A stretch of 64,000 nt of DNA, from the NCBI GenBank assembly GCA_021234155.1, contig JAJEKV010000034.1, forward strand, positions 1,180,001 through 1,244,000, in the 5' to 3' direction. Both the position numbers and the translations under genes were made by a program. The notes under the pieces are model-generated. The model had not been told where the DNA came from. It worked only from the letters and a program-made list of their open reading frames with translations, and made no database searches. Positions 1-8,888 of the stretch are shown here, in pieces (position 1 is the stretch's first letter; every line of letters begins with the position of its first letter). The DNA comes from Isoetes taiwanensis. Taxonomy: Eukaryota > Streptophyta > Lycopodiopsida > Isoetales > Isoetaceae.

Positions 1-692
1 GAGCGCCACGGGCCGTGGAATAGTCCCCACACGCCGGCAAGCATCACACGTCTTGGGCGTGGGCGTGGCGCGCCTTTGAAGAGCGTGGGCCAAAAATAAC
101 CAAAGAAGAAGGATTTTGCGTGCCGTGGTGTCACCATGAAAATGACCACCACCGAGCCCTTCATGGGCTTCTCGAACAATATCTGGAACCTCATGAGGTA
201 GAACACAGCGTCGAAGGATGGTATCCTTACCCTTTTTGTAAAGATGTCCTGCAACCATGGTGTAGTCACGGACGTCACGGAGAAATTGATGACGACGGGA
301 TTGTCGTTTTGCATGAGAGAGCGTCATGTCCTCTGGTGGAAGAGCGCCTGTGAGGAGGTACTGCTGAAAGTCATGGAACCAATGTGGTGTTGCCGTCACT
401 AAAAAGAGTTGAGCGTCAGGAAAGGCGTCTGAGACTCCAGTGGAGGGATCATCTGTGTGGATGCGTGAAAGATAATCCGGGACAACGTGAGATTTGCCGG
501 CCTTGTGAACAATTTCAAAAGGGACAAATTCTTGGAGAAGAAGGACCCATCGAGCAATGCGGCCCGTGGGCGTGGATTTGTTGATCAAATAAAGGAGTGC
601 TTGGTGGTCTACAAAGAATTTGATCTCGATGCCTAAAAGATAGTGACGAAGCGTTGGACACGTAAAAATTAAACCCAAGGCTTCACGCCTGT
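1..692 (-). pseudogene. pol: Ty3 RNase H C-terminal half and integrase HHCC zinc-binding domain
   Basis: An open minus-strand frame runs from about 692 to the left edge without a stop. It reads RNase H motifs (FFVDHQALLYLI, then TGRIARWVLLLQEF and the KAGKSHVVPDYLSRI tether), a linker, and an integrase HHCC zinc finger: HEGLGGGHF with the paired cysteines in TCDACRR near position 30-45. These motifs are those of Ty3-type pol. The preceding RNase H segment (FAAERNY, about 700-720) is in another frame, so there is an indel near 695. The DDE catalytic core of integrase would lie left of the window. RNase H trims the RNA template; integrase inserts the cDNA. Confidence 0.85.
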
Positions 693-699
693 GGCGAAG

Positions 700-1710
700 T
701 AGTTGCGCTCCGCCGCGAATTGAGTTTCCTACCGGCGATATCTGCTTTGGTTTGTCGATTAATGCATCATATTCTTGAGAAAGAAACGGCTCAATAGCAA
801 ACGCCGGGAGACATCGACATGAATATGAAAGGGCTTGTCCCATTGAGGAGGAACAAGAACCGGGGCCTGAGTAAGCAAGAGCTTTAACTGTTGGAAAGCA
901 GCATCCGCCTGGGAATTCCAAGCCCAGGTGGATTCATCACCCGTGAGTTTATGAATGGGATCTGCAATGGCTGCTAGTCCAGGAATGAAAGTGGAGTAAT
1001 AATTGACCTTACCCAAGAAAGAGCGTGTTTCCTTGATATTGGCTGGTGCTTGAGCCTTGAGCACACAGCTGATTTTGGCAGGATCAGTGGTGATACCTGC
1101 TTTGCTGACAACATGTCCCAACAGAACACCTGAAGTGACGCAAAAGGTGCATTTCTCGGGATTGAGACTAATGCCGGACTCATCACATTTCTCGAAAAGA
1201 CGAAGTTCCAATTTATCCAAATGGTCAGCCATGGAACTGTAGGCAGAGAAGTCATCTTGAAAAATTTGCAAGAAGGGATTTTCCTTCATAAAATCATGAA
1301 AAACTGAGAGCATGATACGCTGAAACGTGGATGGGGAGTTTGATAATCCAAAAGGAACCACCTTGTAGGCAAAAGTGCCCCACGGGGTGGTGAAGGTAGT
1401 CTTGAGTTGATCAGATTCTTTGATTGAGATCGATTGTAGCCGAAAAACCATCCATGAAGGAGTACATCTCATGTCCAAAGAACCTCTTCCGGAACACAGT
1501 GCGTGAAGGGAAGTGGAAAATGATCACGCCCGTGGCCTGATTGAGTTTTTTTAGTCCACGCAAACGCGGATCTTACCATTGTGTTTGAGTGCAATGACGA
1601 TGGGGCTCACCCATTCGCATGTTTGACCTCATAGATCAAACTGCAGCAAGGAGTTTGTCAATTTCCGCCTTGACGCGATCCGCGGTAATTGGGGTTGAGC
1701 CGGTGCGTCG
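700..1710 (-). pseudogene. pol: Ty3 reverse transcriptase, frameshifted
   Basis: The longest frame (1,478-759) shows the thumb and connection of a Ty3 reverse transcriptase: TTFTTPWGTFAYKVVPFGLSN, then FQDDF at the catalytic position, LNPEKCTF, LLGHVVS and TRSFLGKVNYYSTFIPGLA. Upstream frames add KAEIDKLLAA (about 1,660) and FMDGFS (about 1,455), the first catalytic aspartate region; an indel follows just after FMDGFS. The catalytic box reads FQDD where the family normally has YxDD, so a phenylalanine replaces the tyrosine. At least three frames are needed to cover the domain. Non-functional as read. Confidence 0.88.
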
Positions 1711-2559
1711 CCGCTAGGCTGGCGCGTGCATCGACTTGGTAGGAATGGTGAGTTCCCCAAGGTTTTGTCGATCCCCGAAGATCTCACAGAGCTCCGTGCA
1801 AAAATGTGTTTGAATTTTTTTGAAGAGCGTGGCGGCCCCCGGGACGATAGGGTGTCGGAAGATTTGCGACAATTCGGACAGGTGATTGTTGCCTACGCCC
1901 ACAATCTCGACTTCAGAGTCCGAATATGGGGATAACTTCGTGTCCTGGACAATATGAGCGGAGGTTGAAGCATAATAGGATCGCGTGGCACTCTGCGTGG
2001 TGAAAAAGAGAGGGTGCCGAAGTTTCATCAAGCGGAGGTTGCTTCATAACAAACAAGTACATCTACAGAGAGCGCAGGAGGTTCAAAGATCCGAAAAGTG
2101 ATCAACACGTTGGATTCGATTGCAAGGAGCCGGGTAAGGGTCAAGCAAAGCAGCCACAAACTGGTCCCGATCAAGAGTCATTTCGCCCCAAGGATCGGCA
2201 TATTCGGGGTAGGATGATGACGAGGCGGACTTCGGGGGTGGAGCCCGAACTTGATAGATATTCGGGCGCCCTCCGAATCGGTGTCGGAGAGAGGGTTCAA
2301 GATTGTCGACGGAAATGATTTTGTCTGTTTCCAAATCCATGGTGGCATTGAGGTGACCATCCGTGATGACTAACGATCCGTGGCCCAAGAATGGATACTC
2401 TTGGCCTGGCGGAGAAAAAGGTCTGCACACCAACATTTCATAATCACCGGATCTTCGCCACCTTCCAAACACCAAATTCCAAGGGGAATCGAGATCACCA
2501 ATGTTGATGTGAAGAAGAGGCGTGGCGCTTGAGGTCGCGTGATATGGCCATTGACCAAT

Positions 2560-2760
2560 TTGATGTCATATGGGGCACGATAGAGTTGTTTGATGCCCAT
2601 TTGTTTTATGGAGTTTGTCCGTGATGAGATTGACAGCTACCTCCGTCCAATTTGAACATGATTGACTTGTTGATTGCCCACCGTGGCATGTACCGTGGGT
2701 GTAGAGGTAGCAACAGCCCCAACCATAACAGTCGGGAGGGGTAACTGGTCCTTGAGAGCA
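2560..2760 (-). pseudogene. Ty3 aspartic protease remnant
   Basis: Between gag zinc knuckles and RT, the minus strand reads VMVGAVATSTPTVHATVGNQQ followed by an LDGGS in a shifted frame (about 2,660-2,645), then VNLITDKL in another frame and MGIKQLYRAPYDIKLVNGH (about 2,600-2,540). The pattern Asp-x-Gly-Ser followed by VNLI matches the single active-site triad of retropepsins, which cut the polyprotein. It takes three frames to read, so the copy is broken by small indels around 2,640-2,655. The segment between here and RT (2,540-1,710) has fragments without recognised motifs. Confidence 0.6.
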
Positions 2761-3174
2761 GGACAGAGTTTCAAAATCGTGGCAAGACTTAGAGGAATTT
2801 TGATTTTTGCCAGCTCTTTTCTTGGAGTTCCAGGAGGCACATGAGAAAAAGGATCTGCAAGGATCCACAGTGTTTGAGTGCGTGGTAAGGAAGCAAAGAA
2901 CTTCTTTGAGTAGGTCTACCTCGCCAGCCGATATTTGGATATGGTGAGAGCGTGGAGGTTGAGACATGGAAGGTGCTTCTTGTCTTTGTTGAGCTCTAGT
3001 GGTGGCATGAACATTAGCCAACGTGCGGCCTTCAGCAGCTTGCATGAGGTTCAAAATGCTTTGGCGAACTTTAACATAACATGCGGCATGAGTTTCTCCA
3101 AGTCAGGTGCAAAGTGAACCTTTTTTGCTTCTTCATAAGGAATGGTGTCGATAGCAAAGGCAGGTTGCGTGCCA

Positions 3175-5031
3175 TTAGGAATAATGGTTAAGGGACGTGA
3201 CGCCCTGGTCTGGCGTGAAACCAAACCAACCCACTTTGATGGCTGGGCCGGGAGGATTAAGAGCCCGAAAAATTTCTTCCCGCGTTTGTTGATCCATCCG
3301 AGGTTGATTGGCGGGGAGCTGGTTGATAGCGTGATTGCTTGAGGCGCCACAGGTGGCTTCCGGAAGAAACGGGGCCGGGCCTTGTTTGCCATTAGCAATC
3401 CGAGAGTTGGTAAGCCGTGTGAGGCGGGACCGATGTGGTCTGATTTGTGCCAGGAAGCTGCACCTGAACTTGTGGAAGTTGAGGACACGCCGTGGTGGTA
3501 TGACCCCATTCTTGACAGTGATAACACTGAGCTTTCGAAGGATCAAAAGGAGGACGTGTGTTGGGTCCCCGTTTTGCTCTGCTTCTTGATAGAGTTGATT
3601 GGGTTGCGCCTGCAGTGGTGGCTGCTGATATTGCGATTGGTGCTGAGGTGTGGTTTGCACTTGATAAACCATTTTGTTGCGGAAAGGTGTAGGATGAGTG
3701 CGAGTGCACTCTTCCGTGGCATGATTGCACATGTTGCATCTTTTACAATGAGGCGGGCCATTGGTGGAGTTGCACTCATTCGCCAAGTGGCCTTGATATT
3801 TGCAGATATGGCACCAGATCTGACTGCGCTGCGGATTGGCGTGTTGAGGTTGAACAGCAGTCTGGGGAACCATGACGGGCGGAATGAAAGGGAGCTCCTG
3901 AAGAGCCACGCCACGGGAGGAAACATTGACTGAGTGATTGACAAGATCGATAGCCTGCTCCAAAGTCTTCGGGCGCAGGTATTCAGTCATGAGTCGGATA
4001 GCTGGAGGAAGTCCTTGGAGAAACCAGACCAAGATCTGGCTCTGTGTGGGGTACTCCTTGAGTTTGCTGAGCAGAATGTGAAGGCGATCTGCAAAAATCC
4101 CGGCGGAGACTCTGGGGGCTCTTGTTGAAGGTCATTGAGTTGCTTGAGATGAAGCTGGCTGATCATCATCCGTGGTCCCATAGTGAGAAAGAAAAGCAGT
4201 TCTCATTTCTGACCAATCTTGTTTCCAGTGGCTTTTGTTGGGCATGAGCCATTGATGAGGGGAACCACGCAGCGTTGTGGAAAAGATGTGAAATTTCAGT
4301 TGAGGTTGCGCATGACCATTCAGGACAGCCAGAGCCTCAAATTCTTCCATGTGGGCTTGAGCACTTTGGTCTAAGGGTTTGCCTTTTGTGTTGCCAAAGG
4401 TGGGATAAGTCAGCTTAAGGGTCTGAAAGGTAGAGGTAAAAGTCTTTGGGCTGGACAGGGGAACATGATAGTGAGGATATTGAGGTGGAGTTGGAGGTGG
4501 TATGGTGCTTGGAAAGACCCCGGCTTTGAAGGGGTGGCTGAGGTGGAGGTGCTTGGGGTGCCCGATCATTGGGTTTGAGGTCCGTAAGATTGTAAAATGG
4601 GAAGAGCGGTGGGAAAGGTAGGGAAGGGAAATTCACTGGGGAGGAGCAAAAGAGATATGTGGATATCCCTGCCCACCCGTAGGGAGATGATGGTTGTGAA
4701 GGCAGAGGCGATGGCCGGAAGACGGATGGATGAAGGCATGTTACGGGGGGTATGAAAGTAAGGTTGAGCGAGGTTGAGCGGGATATGGCTCCCCGATAGT
4801 GATGAGGAGATCGAGGTCAGTGAGCAATGTTTGCACGCTTGAGGCGGAGAATTTGGACGAGACATGACACGAGGGGTGGGTGGCCAACCGAGCCCCTAGA
4901 CCAAATGTGGCCTCCCTCAATGTCATAAGCGATCCATACATGTCACGAGCAACTTCCCTTCGATGATGGCGCTCAAAGCGAGACGCCGCTTGGGAAAGAA
5001 GTTCTTCCGGCGTGAAGTTTCTAACGGACAT
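3175..5031 (-). pseudogene. gag: Ty3 gag with three CCHC zinc knuckles, frameshifted
   Basis: The likely start is the ATG at 5,031 (MSVRNFTPEELLSQAASRF); the longer frame upstream is leader. A capsid-like retrotransposon gag region lies about 4,440-4,000 (FHIFSTTLRGSPHQWL, then FLQGLPPAIRLMTEYL). Nucleocapsid follows: CHICKYQGHLANEC (about 3,813-3,772) and CKRCNMCNHATEEC (about 3,742-3,701) in one frame, and CYHCQEWGHTTTAC (3,526-3,485) in another. All three fit C-x2-C-x4-H-x4-C, an RNA-binding zinc knuckle. The frame change between knuckles 2 and 3 shows decay. Proline-rich stretches separate the N-terminus from the capsid. Confidence 0.82.
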
Positions 5032-5118
5032 GGCGACGTAAGAAAGGAAAATCGAATCGAACCCGCAAGGCGGCATGTTTTTTAAGTCTGGTTCGAACTC
5101 CCCGCAAAGACGACCCTC

Positions 5119-5669
5119 TGTGAGGACCCTTGGATCTAACAGAGAATTCGGGGACTATGTCACGCTGGGATTTGCAAGAAAAGAACAAGAAGAAGAGAAC
5201 AGAACCAAAGAGAACAATGAGAGGAAAATGATAAGCTTCCTTGATATCAATGATGAACATACATGAGCTCTCGCAATCGAGAGAAGACTAAAGAGAGACA
5301 AGACTCAAAGCTCATCTCCCACTCATGTGCTAGCTCTACTCATATATATAGTACAATGGCCTTTGGCCCAATATAGACACTCTGACTGATCTCGGTGCCG
5401 ACTCCTGGAAGGAGGCCTGATTTGCAGGAATATTGGTGGTGCCTCTTGAAGTGCCTAGAATCACGCTGACGCTGACGCGGGCGGTGACGGGCCGTCACTT
5501 GTCTGAGCGGCGCCTCTTGTGGACGGACGCAGGCTTTGACTGCATGGTCTGCTGCTTGGTCTTCTGCTAAGCCTTTGATGGCTGACCCGTGGCTGACTGT
5601 GGATCCTTGTTCTTGACCTGGTCCGTCGTATGCATGAATAGTCCTGTACCAAGAGGCACAGGACTAACA
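5119..5669 (-). repeat. Putative 5' LTR of the Ty3 element
   Basis: The segment begins TGTGAGG and ends GGACTAACA on the plus strand, so it has TG...CA ends in either direction. On the minus strand it holds a TATA-like tatatatgag (about 5,350-5,340) followed by a long T/C-rich leader, as in a U3-R-U5 arrangement, and gag starts about 90 bases downstream. The second LTR is outside the window, so the borders cannot be verified by comparison, and no tRNA-complementary site is obvious next to 5,119. Confidence 0.35.
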
Positions 5670-6271
5670 GGCTTGTTAAAACGTCAAACACAAATGTTCC
5701 ATCAAGAGTTGATAGGTCCTTGTCAAAAGCATTATGAATGTAAAGTCGTCTAGCAGACCTGTTCAAACAAGGGTCGCAACAAGGGCAGTTGCTGATCCAA
5801 CAGCTGTTGTCAGTTTTTCTGCCTTTACCAGCACAGTTTTGGCTGAGTTTTGGGTTCTGGCTTGACGCATTTCTGCTGGAAAAGCACTTGCTCTTGCTGG
5901 GCAAGCAGTTTGCAGTCCCTTGCAGTGCTGCATAAGTTCACGAGCATATTATCCAGCATTAATTCCTGACATCATCATTTCTGTCAGAGATGTAAACCTT
6001 TAAAAACAACTTGTCCTGCTATATATCACACACAATAAAACTGAGAAAGAAAGAAAGAAAGAAATATTGTCAGTTCCACCATCCTACCATCGCAATTGAC
6101 ATTTATAATGTTACACAGATGCCCATATGTTCAATGTATTCTTAAGAACTACTGATTTGGGCAAGATGCAAGGTTATTCTCACCTAACTGGCATCTGCAG
6201 GAACAAATAAAGAAATAAATGAACAGAAAAATAAGTAAACTTGAGGAATAACGAGAGGAATAGAAACACAC
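5670..6271. other. Spacer with short GAAA tract, no gene recognised
   Basis: Outside the LTR-like region. Contains a short (GAAA)n run at about 6,043-6,064. A minus-strand open frame (5,904-5,461) overlaps the LTR and shows no domain I recognise; it is probably chance. Confidence 0.4.
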
Positions 6272-7775
6272 CTCCTTTTTCACTTCTGCCACCAGTTTAT
6301 CCCAGTTCTTAGCCCTAGTTACTAAACACTTTGAAATCACTGATTAACATAGCATAAAGCACCTATATTCTGTCCTTCAACCATAACCAAAACCTTATTT
6401 TAATTTAGCATTATAGAAACTACCTTGCACAAAAAAGGAACCTAAGAAAGAGAACTGTGAAACTGTCAGACATCTCGTGCCAACCTCTCAACTTTATTTG
6501 CAACCTCAGTATTTGCATTCTATTATTACCCGTTTAGCCATTAACTGCTCTGTCAAACTCCTTAGACGACGCTCCAGCTCTTTTTCTCGTTGAGCTAAAC
6601 ATGAGAATTTATTAACATGTCATAAATTTGCAAACTTTGCAGAGGAAACGTGGACCAAAACTTGTCTAATCACCAGATGAAGGCCATTGTGCAGAGTTCT
6701 GTTCTGCAGTCATGAGCTCCTTCTGCAGGTCAGCAACTTTAGCTTGCCAAGTTTCCTGAACCACAGCATTACATGGTTTGACTATTAACAAAATACGCAT
6801 ACAATGGGGTATAATGCACAGAAAGATACTAACAAGCTCAGTTTGTAACATTTGAACCTCTTGTTCTTTCCACATGCTCTTCTGACCTTATGTTCTCTGA
6901 AGAGATAAGAAATGGCTCTTGGTGCATGTGCATTTCGACCACTTCGTCCATAAGATTCTCTAGTTGTTGATTCAAGTTCTTCTCCAAGACCGCAAGCTCC
7001 TGCAAAAAAGACCCTATATAAGAAAGAGTAGAGCAGGAACCACGTTCCATTATTGCTGCAGAAAGTACAGTCGACAGCCCCACTACTACAAATAATTTCC
7101 AATGACTCCCAATATCAGTGGACTACACACAGATGACTTGAAGTACGAAGAGATGTAGTAAGGCACTGGTAACTTTATCGTGTGAACTTCTAATCTAAGT
7201 GCTCCCTTTCATCTGCAGATGCTTCCAACGCCTGAGATGGTGTCTTAAATTCATAAGTAAATTCATTTTAGAATTTTAAGGTGCACGTTAGTCATTCTGA
7301 AAAGTCATAACCTTCAAAACACTATGTTGAGACATGGTAAGGAAAATAATTTATACAGATCACAATCTTCAAATACCATTCATCATATCCATGGAGAAAA
7401 TCCCATTCATCATATCCATGGAGAGTCATCATTTTTACCTGTAGTTCAGCCTCAAGATGCTGCACTTCCTGGGCTCTCTCTTCAGCTTCCTGCTGCCTCG
7501 CTGCAAGAGCTTTTCCATAAGCTATATTCCCAGCACGTAATGAGGATTCCCTCATTTGTAGCTGCAATACAAAGTATAGAACTCAACAAATTCCTGCCCA
7601 AATGAATCGAATGAACCACTTTTCTTTGGAATAATTAATTCAACATAATAAGGTAAATGTAAGCACCTGGATCCGAGTTGCAGAATGGGCATGAAGCTCC
7701 ATAGCCAGAGCTGACTGCGAAGCAACAGAATCGGCATGAAGATGAGGCAGGCGCTGTGAAACTGTCAGACATCTC
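6272..7775 (-). pseudogene. Golgin-84-like (golgin candidate 1/2-like) gene remnant, coiled-coil exons
   Basis: Minus-strand exons with GT/AG borders: about 7,775-7,667 (ends AMELHAHSATRIQ), 7,561-7,439 (LQMRESSLRAGNIAYGKAL ... VQHLEAELQ), 6,999-6,834 (ELAVLEKNLNQQLENL ... QEVQMLQTEL), 6,755-6,674 (ETWQAKVADLQKELMTAEQN), 6,594-6,540 (QREKELERRLRSLTEQLMAKR, minus its first residue), perhaps 6,339-6,272. The succession AH-ATR, LEAE, TWQ-V, LERR-LT-L follows the coiled coil of plant golgin-84 homologues, Golgi membrane tethers. The third exon needs a frameshift between HQEPFLISSEN and KEQEVQML, and the N-terminal half and C-terminal membrane anchor are not seen, so I call it a pseudogene or fragment. 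Family assignment is from recalled pattern, not a search. Confidence 0.6.
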
Positions 7776-8042
7776 GCTGAACCGTGAATGAACAATCTTT
7801 CCAGTAACCTTGTCGACCTTTATTTGAAGCCTCATCAGATCGCCACAAGCTGGTGTGCCAACAAGTCCTGTACCAACATTTGGATCGTTTTTATCAAATG
7901 AACCTACATTTTTAGGGTTGTTGTAGTGCTCAACGACCGTTTCATGATATTCCCTTGTGAAAGTTACCACCGGGACTCTTAAGCTTCCTAAGAGCAGCAG
8001 ATTTCAAAGTGCTTCTCGCCACAACACCGAACATTGTCAATC
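7776..8042 (-). pseudogene. ISU1: Mitochondrial iron-sulfur scaffold ISU (IscU/NifU-N) 5' fragment
   Basis: From ATG at about 8,042 the minus strand reads a basic presequence, MFGVVARSTLKSAALRKL, typical of a mitochondrial transit peptide. After a frame change near 7,985 the mature part follows: REYHETVVEHYNNPKNVGSF, KNDPNVGTGLVGTPACGDLM and VDKVTGKIVHSRF, including the first cluster-ligand cysteine in PACGD. The IscU family assembles Fe-S clusters in the matrix. The fragment stops exactly after HSRF, where normal proteins continue with the second conserved cysteine region; instead golgin-like sequence begins. The presequence and mature part are in different frames, with a stop just upstream in the mature frame. 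So this is a truncated, fused, non-functional piece. Confidence 0.85.
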
Positions 8043-8349
8043 TGTAAGAAGCAGAAAACATCCAAAACTATGGAGCCGGAAGGGAAAAAAAATAAACCTG
8101 CTCGTGGCATTCGTACCTGGATGTTTTTTCCGCCTAAACTTCCATGCTAATACAAGATATGGCGCCTCGGATCTTCAAGACTAATGCCTCACCGTATGAT
8201 ACGGGAATGGACGTTGCCGCCCATCTCCCCCTTCTCGACCACCTACGACTCCTTGGCCATAAACCCGTATTTTGCTTCGTCCGTATATGGACGGGTTGAA
8301 AAAAAAAACCCATAACCAGTCACGCACATGCTTTATACGGGTATAATAT
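8043..8349. other. Spacer, no gene recognised
   Basis: Lies upstream of the ISU fragment (minus) and before the LINE body (plus). A former promoter or 5' UTR of the ISU source could lie here, but I see no clear elements. An A9 run stands at about 8,300. Confidence 0.3.
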
Positions 8350-8408
8350 GGTGAAATCCCCAGGGTTGCCAGCAGATTTGGTTCCGCACCTTTCGGGATA
8401 ACTTTGGC

Positions 8409-8888
8409 ATGTCGGGGATGGTGAAGGCCCTGGCTGAGGTCAAGGCTTTTGCCAAGTCATGGGGAAGCCGGAGGATACGCCAGGAGCGGGAGGAGTTAGA
8501 GGCATGGTATCGCGAATTGGAAGCCCTCAGGTCCCAGCCGTCTGATGGGGTGCGGGAGAAGGAGTTACTGTGCTACATTGCAGCGGACGAATCCAAGAAG
8601 GTTGCGCAGGCGAGGGTGAAGGCAGGACTCACTTGGCTACGGGAAGGGGACACCAATTCCCGAATGTTCTTCAGGGCTGCACGTCAGAAGAAGTACGCAG
8701 CCTCTATGTCGTCCTTGGAATTGCCTGATGGCCGCATTCTCCATTCGCCGAACGATATTAAACAGGCTACTTTCTGTCATTTCTCTCAGTTCTTTCAGGA
8801 GAAGAGATATCCCTTCTCTGATGTGATGGAGGAGATTGTGCTCAGCAAGGTGTCTTGTAAGGTGCCGGCGGATAGAAGGCAGGTATTA
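8409..8888 (+). pseudogene. LINE ORF2, linker between endonuclease and RT (first part)
   Basis: Open frame from MSGMVKALAEVKAFAKSWGS through LREGDTNSRMFFRAA to ADRRQVL at the insertion point. The motif GDTNSRMFF is the plant L1 pre-RT signature (GD-N-FFH). The ATG used here is only the first in the truncated frame, not a native start. After 8,888 the frame runs into the inserted element. The same phase resumes at 11,262, so the two parts belong to one ORF. Confidence 0.88.
8886..8888. repeat. Target-site duplication TTA, left copy (right copy 11,262-11,264)
   Basis: TTA precedes CACAAGGC and follows CTTGTG. In the LINE ORF this is one leucine codon in the same phase on both sides, which fixes the element borders to the base. 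Confidence 0.85.

Larger units (their letters stand above)
1..5669 (-). mobile_element. Ty3-type LTR retrotransposon, degenerate, 3' part cut by window edge
   Basis: On the minus strand the order is LTR-like sequence (about 5,669-5,119), gag (from 5,031), protease, reverse transcriptase, RNase H and the integrase zinc-binding region at the left edge. RT-RNaseH-integrase order is that of Ty3 elements. Many frameshifts and stops break every domain except the last, so it is non-autonomous. The integrase core and the 3' LTR lie outside the window. I found no convincing primer-binding site next to the proposed 5' LTR, so that border is uncertain. Domain identity is read from motifs; superfamily assignment is established knowledge; clade is not determined. 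Confidence 0.85.

Noticed and set aside
5060-5110. tRNA-like GGTTCGAACTCC segment near the Ty3 5' LTR as a primer-binding site or tRNA
   Set aside because: The stem does not pair properly, and the orientation and TGG needed for a primer site are missing.
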